From the NCBI GenBank assembly GCA_036250195.1, contig JAVHZZ010000010.1, forward strand, positions 79,901,257-79,965,256: a stretch of DNA of 64,000 nt, read 5' to 3'. Origin of the DNA: Mixophyes australis (lineage: Eukaryota > Chordata > Amphibia > Anura > Limnodynastidae). Position 1 is the stretch's first letter. The number at the start of each line of letters is the position of its first letter. Positions 57,419 through 64,000 of this stretch are shown here, in pieces. Made by a program: the position numbers and the translations under genes. Under the pieces are notes generated by a model. The model ran no database searches. It saw only the letters and a list, made by a program, of their open reading frames with translations, and was not told the DNA's origin.

Positions 57419-58124
57419 CCATATAAATGATACATTGCAACCATTTTTAGATCACATACTGCTATACTGCCCAAATAGAAATAGATACAGACCTCCCAAG
57501 CTAATTTTCTATCATTTTGTGTCCTGCTATATTTGCCGGACTAAGATTAATATCTTTCAAACCTAGACTAATGAATCTCGGGTCTCTTTATCCCCTTGTT
57601 TTTGTGGGAATCTTTTAAAGATCATGAACCCATGATGCATTACCACAACCTAATAAATGTAAATAAACAAAAGGATACATGAATTTCAAGCTTATATACA
57701 TATTCCCCTTCATATTTCCTTACCGATCTTTTTATATCCCGCATTGTTTATAATAAACCTGATGCAATGTCATATTATTTAGAATGTCGAAATCTTCCTA
57801 CTGATATGTATCAACCAAATCTCGGGACTCTATTTTCCTATTGCTCTTTCTTCTCCCCCTTAGTATGCAATTCTTAAATAATATTATCCAGAAAAGACCA
57901 CTATAAAATAATGCACTGTGGAAAAAAGCCCCATGGTATACTGATAATCCAAACATTCAAATCGAACATATATATAATTGAACGGGAGGAAAAAATTACA
58001 TTAGGAACCACTTGGTCTCAAAATCCTTATTAAGACCTTTTGGAACTAAAGTATCCATAAAATAAATAATTTTCATCTCAGCTTGTGCCAATTCTCTACC
58101 AGAATCGTTCCTCCTCCAATTACC
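57419..58124 (-). mobile_element. Penelope-like element, region downstream of the ORF
   Basis: Non-coding AT-rich sequence between the hAT and the GIY-YIG ORF. GAACTAAAGTATCCATAAAA near 58045 is typical of the end of Penelope-like ORF regions in frogs by recollection. Contiguous with 52723 before the hAT inserted. Confidence 0.55.
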
Positions 58125-58580
58125 CTATATTCTCTGTATGCCACTGAAGAATTTAATTCCTTTCTCATCACAATTGTGGCACTCTTTAAAATGTGCTGAT
58201 AATGAATGTAATTCATATGCCTTTCTGATGTTTCTAATGTGTTTACTCCATCTCTCTCTTAACTTTCTAGAAGTCCTTCTTATATACTGCTTATTGCATA
58301 CACATTCCACCAAATAAACACAATTGGTGGAATTACAAGTCATAAAATCTCTGATTTTATAAGTATGATCGGTTACAGAGGATTTCACATCTTCTTTTTT
58401 CTTCACATCTCCCTTTATTCTACGACAGACCTGACAGGAACCACATCTATAGAAACCCTGAGACTTAATGATTTCTTGCCTGGGTTTTGTGAGGCAACTT
58501 CTGTCTAAATGGTTTTTCAAAGTTGGTGCCCTCCTATAAATAAACTTGGTATGATTATGAAAAATGCCATCTTTTATCAA
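58125..58580 (-). pseudogene. Penelope-like GIY-YIG endonuclease
   Basis: Open for 151 codons: FIYRRAPTLKNHLDRSC at the start (the RT-to-endonuclease link), a zinc-finger-like FYRCGSCQVCRR (residues ~45-56), then NCVYLVECVCNKQYIRRTSR (residues ~95-114), the GIY-YIG core where VY and YI(G) stand; the Gly is Arg here, so the motif is damaged. RERWSKHIRNIRKAY and SLSAHFKECH follow, as in Penelope endonucleases. It nicks target DNA to prime reverse transcription. The intact frame stands out against the broken RT upstream. Confidence 0.9.
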
Positions 58581-59351
58581 AATGGGTCAATGGCGTCTGA
58601 TAATTTTTTCTACATGTTTGAAATATGAACTATATTCTGTAATAAAAGGGACCCCCAACTCACTATTGGACTTATTTTTATCCTCTTTTTTCTTCGGGAT
58701 AAGAAGTTGTGCTCTATCCATATTTTCTACTTGTTCTATAAGCTTATCCAAATGATCTTCTTCGTACCCTATTTCTAAAAAATTCATCTTCAGTTTGTGT
58801 GATTGTATCTGAAACATCTCAGGCTCCGTGCAATTCCTTCTAATCCTCTGGAGTTGGCCTACAGGGATATTGTCAAGCCATTTATAAAAATGGTTAATAT
58901 TAATAGGGATGAAAGAGTTGGAATCAGTTGGTTTACTGTAATTATCTGTTATTATCTAATTATCCTTAAGAGATTCTGAAGTCTAAAAAATGGACCTCGT
59001 TCTTGCTTACATCAAATGTCAACTTAATATTCAAAGTGTTAGAGTTCAATTCATTATAAAACTAATCTAAAGATAATACATCTCCTCTCCAGATAAAGAA
59101 AATGTCATAAATATATCGAAACCAGAAAACCAGACTCGCCACTAACCCATAAACATATTTGCATAGCTGGGTGCGAATCTGGTTGCCATGGCTGTTCTTC
59201 GGTTTTGTAAAAAGTAATCACCTCCATACCAGAAGAAATTATTTTTCAAAATAAACTCTATGCCTTCCGCAATGAACTCCTTCAAATCTGTGTCCATATC
59301 AGTTTTGTCTAAAAATATTTTACTGATTGTATACCCTTTTCATGAACTATG

Positions 59352-59725
59352 CAGCGCCCTAGGCAAAATTTTGACGCCTCCCCCCCCCCCCCCCTTCCCC
59401 CCCGCGAACACACTAAAAAAAAAAAGGAGAGTTCACTTACCTTTTCTCTAGCTGATCCGCGCCTTCTTCACGCAGAGGCAGAGTGATGCATTCTGGGAGG
59501 GGAGGGGGGTGCCGGGAAAGAACTTTATTCACACTGTCTGTCTGACAGACAGTGTGATACTTCACAGATGCCCCGCGGACACTGAAAAACAGCGGCGGCA
59601 CCCCGCCGCCGCTGCAACCCTCTCCTGAGCCGCTGACTAGATTAGAAAATCTAGTCAGCGGCGCCCTGCAGGTCCCGGCGCCCTAGGCAACTGCCTAAGG
59701 TTGCCTAATGGGAGCGCCGGGCCTG
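59352..59725. mobile_element. hAT-type MITE inside the Penelope-like RT
   Basis: Left CAGCGCCCTAGGC and reverse complement of right CAGGCCCGGCGCTCCC are short TIRs with an exact 8-bp duplication. GC-rich body with GGCGCCCTAGGCAA-type repeats, a C-rich run at 59379-59403, and two hairpins (59537-59563 and 59630-59661). 374 bp, no ORF. Confidence 0.92.
59537..59661. repeat. two short perfect hairpins in the MITE
   Basis: ACACTGTCTGTC and GACAGACAGTGT (near 59530-59555) differ by one loop base; CCGCTGACTAGATT (59630-59643) and AATCTAGTCAGCGG (59648-59661) are exact reverse complements around AGAA. Confidence 0.85.
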
Positions 59726-59890
59726 GAACTATGATAGTATATAAAGAGCTTACATCAACTGTCACTAGCGTATCTGACTCCTGCCACTTTATCTCTTTTA
59801 ACTTATTCAATGCATCCATAGTATCTTTCAAATATGATCGGATGTATATCATCAATGGTAGATCACATCATCCTTGCCTTTCATAGAGGA

Positions 59891-62636
59891 TACATTTATC
59901 TTATATACAACTTTAAAAAATGTTAATTGCATAGTATATCCCTCAACTAAAATGTCATTTGGTCTTGTGAATTGAGAGGTTTCCTTATTCAATATTATTC
60001 AGAATGTGTTAATATTTAAACATAATATATTTGTCTTTTTCATATTATTTTCTAAGTCTATGTTATATAACATTTCATAATGTTTTATTATGTTTATCAA
60101 ACATGCCATAGCTGGAATCTTAATTTGTTACAGAAATATCAGGACACTATAATGGTTTAGCAGACAAAATAAAAAAACATGAGGGTTAAATATTACACGA
60201 TTGCAAGGAAGTCACTGTGACCAAGAAAAAAGACTAGGAGAACACTTAACCATATGCTTTTCATATCCTAGTAACTTGTTTCCTAAGGCTCCAAACTGAC
60301 GACTATTGTGTCTTAACAATAGAAATTGCTATCAATATTTACATACAGCAGAGACTGTGACGGCCTGTCAAGAACACTGACCTGCAGAATTGTGCCAATG
60401 ATGCTAATGTCTATTTAAGCTATTTATTGCTGTTACAACAAAAATTAAAATTATTTGAAAGTGCATTTCTGATCTTCAAATCTTGTCAATTTTGAAAGTG
60501 TACATTTTGATCAGATTGATTGCTTACATGGATTCCCTGAGAGTAATTCTACTAAATGATTACTGTATTTCACACATCCTTAGAAAACTCCACCCAAAAC
60601 ATAAAGTTTAGTATTCGGTGGAGTCCATTATGTTAAAATTATATCCAGTGTACTAACCTGTGATGAAACATTAACCTGATTTAATGGACCAGTGTATCAT
60701 CCAGTGGTCTGTCCTATGCACTATACCCATAAGCCTGATGTAAATTGGTAGAGAATCTGTTAATACCCCTCTTATAGTAAACTCATTGTCATTTGCATGC
60801 ACTACAAAGTACACAGGGGTGGGGCATTTACTACTGGTCTATCTGTTTGTATCAGTGAGTGTAATATACTGGAGGGGGGAAGGGGGGACCATTAGCCACT
60901 ATACAGACTTGGTATATCTGGAAATGTGTGCACCATAGTCATGTAAAACAAGAAATTTAAAATTAAAATATAGTATTACTGTATGTTGAGTTCACCCTAT
61001 TAAGTTTTTTGTTGAGTTTTTATTTAACAAATCTTTATGTTATCACCCTCTCTCTATTAAGTGCATAACTTTTTTGACTGTGTTTTATAACTTACACATC
61101 CATTACCAAGACATACTATTGCATATACTGACATCCATTATGTAACCATGACTCCAAACAAGTTGGGGAAGTTGGAGACCCCAAATGCTTGTCAAGTGGT
61201 ATCATGTTTCCATGCTTTAGACATTATATATATATTCAAATAATTTAATATAGTTGACAGAAAAAATTACTGCAAGAAAATTATAATGTGCATCTGTAGG
61301 TCTATGATTTTGGAGATTTTACTCTAGAACTGACAAGCACTGACATTGAAGATATATTTTAGCTACACTGGAAAAACAAGCAACACATGACTACAAAGGA
61401 GAATAAAAGAATAATCAATATTTGCCATTGAATACAAGAATTACAAAAATGGCTATAAGAAAAATTAGACCCTTAATAATAATGTATTTGATGTTCCTCT
61501 CAGCATATTCTAAACCTTAAATACTTAGGCTGTGATACATTCAAATTTTGTGTTTTGTTGCAGTTTATATCTAATTTTAAAACCCAAACTGTATTAAGTT
61601 TAAAGCTGCATCCAATGTCTGTCCAATTTAAGAACACCAAACGACATGGTAATATCTTCTTTTTAACAGTAGTATAATGAGTAGTCTTCTTTCTTTATAA
61701 TCGAATATTTTTCCTACAACAACAGTTATTTTGTATTTTCTCTTATACTTTGTTGGTTGCAAGTTTACATTAAAGGGGGAAAAAAGTTTGATATGGTTTA
61801 TATTGATTTCAACCTTTATATCACAAGCACTGTCAATTTTAATAAAGGTGTTTATAGTTTTAATCTCTACTGTATGAGTCTGTGTTTTATATAGACACTT
61901 GTGATAACATTCAATACAAACCACCGATAGCCTTCTTTAATCACTTTCCTAAAAACTTCTTAATATTTTGAGACCATCCCATTCAGCTAAATTAACCGCT
62001 GCTAATATTGTTCCTACAAATTCATGCATGATATGATCACTCAGAGCGAGTTTGTTTTAGATTATATATACATATATGTAGCTACATTTCTTTAGCCTTT
62101 AATGCCAGCTGGTATATTTTGTACATTAGCAGTAATTTGATGTGATTTTATTGAATAAGTAATGTTTAAATGATTATGGGATAGGATTGAATTTATTTAA
62201 TATAATTGTTAGTGCAGCCAGTCCTTTTCCTTTGTATAACCTCTATCTGCAATTGGAGACCGCATCTCCTTTTTGGCAGCTGCTTCCACTTATTTAAATT
62301 ACTTACATATTTATCTAATTTATAGTGCTGGGAGTTCTTTTGAATTAGTTAAAAAAATATATTTAATTCATTTGATAGTCAGTTTGCTGCCTTTTGATAG
62401 GATAATGATTGCTAAAATCAGGACTTTCATAGCTCTGGTGGAGCATAGGTGTGAAGAATTGATACATGATTGTTATTTCCTGTTACCCAAAATGATAAAA
62501 CAGCTCCTGATTGGCTTGTATACATTTATAAACCTGAGTACCACTCCCATTGTTAGCTAAACTGTGTTTGGATAAAATACCGTAATAAATACAGTAGTGA
62601 TATTCCCATACTATAACAACTAATTTAAGACAAGAA
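59891..62636. other. unassigned AT-rich DNA
   Basis: No gene, repeat family or RNA gene recognised. Several short ORFs (61628-61924, 62273-62560) look random. Confidence 0.4.
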
Positions 62637-63000
62637 TGAAGTTAGAACTACTATATTTTCGGGGGAAAATAAAAATGTTAAAATGAATGAAGTGAGTGAT
62701 TTTGAAGTGGGCTTTAAAGTAACCTTTAAAAGTTTTGCACTGGGCACATTTCCAGCTGGACCAGTGATCTCACAAAAGTCGGCGTAAAGTACTTTCCTGT
62801 AGCGGTGCCAAAAACAGAATGTGCCGTGTGTATGCAGTATGTAGATAAATAGGAGCGGCTCCTTAATACTAATTGCAATGTGTGGCTGCATTGTTTCTAG
62901 TTTGTTAACGAGGGCCATTATCTTATCATTCACTAACAAGTGTCTTTGGGGAATCTGGAGCACAAAAGAAAATACCGTCCTGCTATATTGCATTTTTACT
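62637..63000. other. possible conserved non-coding block
   Basis: Balanced composition within AT-rich surroundings, with GAGGGCCATTATCTTATCAT and GCTGCATTGTTTCTAG. A minus-strand ORF of 122 codons (62625-62993) is open but has no recognisable domain. Not repetitive within the window. This is a guess from composition alone. Confidence 0.25.
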
Positions 63001-63829
63001 ATTAGACATTAGCCAATTTAATTTAAACAATGTTTTATTGAATTGTGGTGTCTAGTAAGTTAACCCAAGAAATTGCTCATAAATTATATTAATTCATCAT
63101 CAAAGTATTTCAGAAAGAACTTTTCATTCCAAGAAAAACTCAATTTTTAAAACCTTAACATAATAATGTATTTGAATTTGGGTCTATAGAATATAATGTA
63201 CTAATGTTAAATATTTTTTTCAAGGAAATTACATTTTTATAGAATTTTATAGGACAATTCTGTATATATTTCAATATGATCCAGTCTCAATTATATTTTT
63301 AAAACATTGTTCTAATTACAGCCATGCTTCTGCAGTGTTTGTCAGCTAGAGGTACCCAACAATTATCTGATCCTTCTACTAACACATGGCAGCAAACCTC
63401 ACAACTTGAAAAATGTGTTACAGTTGGATTGTCAACAATAACTTAGGTGGCAAGGTATTTTTTTTTCATTTACATGACGTGCACACAATTAGTGTATTCA
63501 AATGACATCAAACAGCTAAACAAAGATGCTGTTACAGCAAAATTGATTCAATTACTATGAGAAGCCTTGGAATCCATGGAATACTTTGAAAACTGCTCTT
63601 CACTAGCTATTGCAATCCAGTCACATATTGCAGTACTGCAAACAAGAGCATTGCAGTGTCCAAATTTGGACATTTTGGTAGAGTCTTAACCACATAGATT
63701 CTCAACTGTAATTCAGTTTTTTGTAATGATCGGGATAAGATTCTCGAATAAATTGATTGTATGATGTAAGAAAATAAAAAGTAAAAAACAAATGTCAGAG
63801 AAAGTGAATGCTCTTTATAGTCACTTTAT
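63001..63829. other. unassigned AT-rich DNA
   Basis: No feature recognised. Confidence 0.4.
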
Positions 63830-64000
63830 AATATATAAATGTCTAGTGGCGTGTGTTAGTCTGTCTGTCTGTGTGTGTGGAAAAAATAAAACCAAGCTGC
63901 AGCGCCACCTGCTGGGCGGAGCTATACACTGACCTACTAAATTCTTAGTGCGTGTGGGAAAAAAAATTCAGAAAGGGCTGAAATTTGGTATACTAAGATG
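63830..64000. mobile_element. dispersed repeat edge (Helitron-like?)
   Basis: TGTCTGTCTGTGTGTGTG, then GCAGCGCCACCTGCTGGGCG and GGGCTGAAATTTGGTATACT. Text of this kind occurs near Helitron-type repeats in fishes and amphibians by recollection. The element runs off the window, so its type is open. Confidence 0.35.

Larger units (their letters stand above)
59344..59733. repeat. 8-bp target duplication GAACTATG
   Basis: GAACTATG at 59344-59351 and 59726-59733 flanks the MITE. Confidence 0.93.
51700..59890 (-). mobile_element. Penelope-like element, split by two hAT-type insertions
   Basis: Minus-strand order: RT remnant (59855-58590) then GIY-YIG endonuclease (58580-58125), followed downstream by non-coding sequence that continues, after removal of the hAT at 52732-57410, to about 51700. 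CAGCCAACGCGTTTCAATTA near 51932 resembles text found in terminal regions of vertebrate Penelope-like elements. The N-terminal part of the protein is missing past 59890 (5' truncation). The 51700 limit is an estimate. Confidence 0.7.
58587..59890 (-). pseudogene. Penelope-like reverse transcriptase remnant, split by a MITE
   Basis: Reading from 59855: YLKDTMDALNKLKEIKWQES and TLVTVDVSSLYT, motif A with a catalytic Asp. A 374-bp MITE then interrupts. The frame resumes left of it: GIQSV-like text, FFWYGGDYFLQNRRTAMATR and FAPSYANMFMG (59270-59150), then WFRYIYDIFFIWRG near 59120; the usual YIDD box is YIYD, so one catalytic Asp is Tyr. Near 58990-59020 EVHFLDF follows. ORF 58587-58817 (MFQIQSHKLKMNFLEIGYEE) is the C-terminal part. 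Stops are present. Confidence 0.88.

Noticed and set aside
62625..62993. 122-codon minus-strand ORF as a gene
   Set aside because: No domain recognised; an open frame of this size can occur by chance, so it is noted only as a possible conserved block.

Overview
This window looks like nuclear DNA from a large, repeat-rich vertebrate genome, most likely an anuran amphibian. Evidence seen in the sequence: AT-rich spacer, decayed Ty3/Gypsy chromovirus-type elements, L1/Tx1-like, L2-like and CR1-like LINE fragments, a Penelope-like element with a GIY-YIG endonuclease, tRNA-derived SINEs with an L2-type tail, several palindromic MITE families, hAT transposons, and long (AT)n, (AC)n and (GAT)n microsatellites. 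The frog assignment rests on my familiarity with these repeat families, not on a search. There is no bacterial gene organisation. No host gene was identified with confidence; one possible coding exon lies near 27.9-28.2 kb.

Layout. 0.67-1.33 kb: a TA-type MITE. 1.74-7.27 kb (+): a degenerate Gypsy element with both LTRs, gag, RT, RNase H, integrase and a chromodomain. 8.4-10.5 kb: a CCCGGG-rich MITE and two copies of a palindromic MITE, the second fused to the broken 3' LTR of another Gypsy element (10.5-14.16 kb, -). 14.16-14.83 kb: degenerate telomere-like repeats between inverted arms, then a hAT transposase fragment. 15.7-18.5 kb: an inverted repeat pair enclosing an L1 3' end and a hAT-type MITE. 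18.6-20.6 kb: two MITEs of one family. 22.2-26.05 kb: direct duplicated blocks flanking a CR1-like LINE that lacks its RT core. 28.4-30 kb: L2 3' end and a MITE. 30.6-34.4 kb: a complex satellite region with four nearly identical 467-bp units between duplicated flanks and long (AT)n runs. 34.5-44.6 kb: palindromic MITEs, a tyrosine-recombinase fragment, an LTR fragment, L1 ORF1, a repeat with a U2 snRNA-like head, Gypsy gag, L2 and L1 fragments. 45.7-50.3 kb: SINEs, L1 and L2 fragments, an unassigned 132-codon ORF and a hAT MITE with an exact 8-bp target duplication.

51.7-59.9 kb is a nested structure. A Penelope-like element on the minus strand is interrupted downstream of its coding region by a 4,679-bp hAT transposon (8-bp duplication ATAAAAAC) and inside its RT by a 374-bp hAT-type MITE (8-bp duplication GAACTATG). 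The hAT transposase gene is broken by frameshifts and sits beside nine 58-bp subterminal repeats and a row of hairpins. 60-64 kb is mostly unassigned AT-rich DNA with a possible conserved non-coding block at 62.64-63.0 kb.

Every coding region recognised here is mobile-element derived and carries stops, frameshifts or lost catalytic residues, so this is a record of past transposition rather than a working gene cluster. The best leads are the 467-bp array with duplicated flanks, the U2-headed repeat, the hAT terminal architecture, shared splice-donor-like motifs in four hAT-type elements, and the possible host exon.
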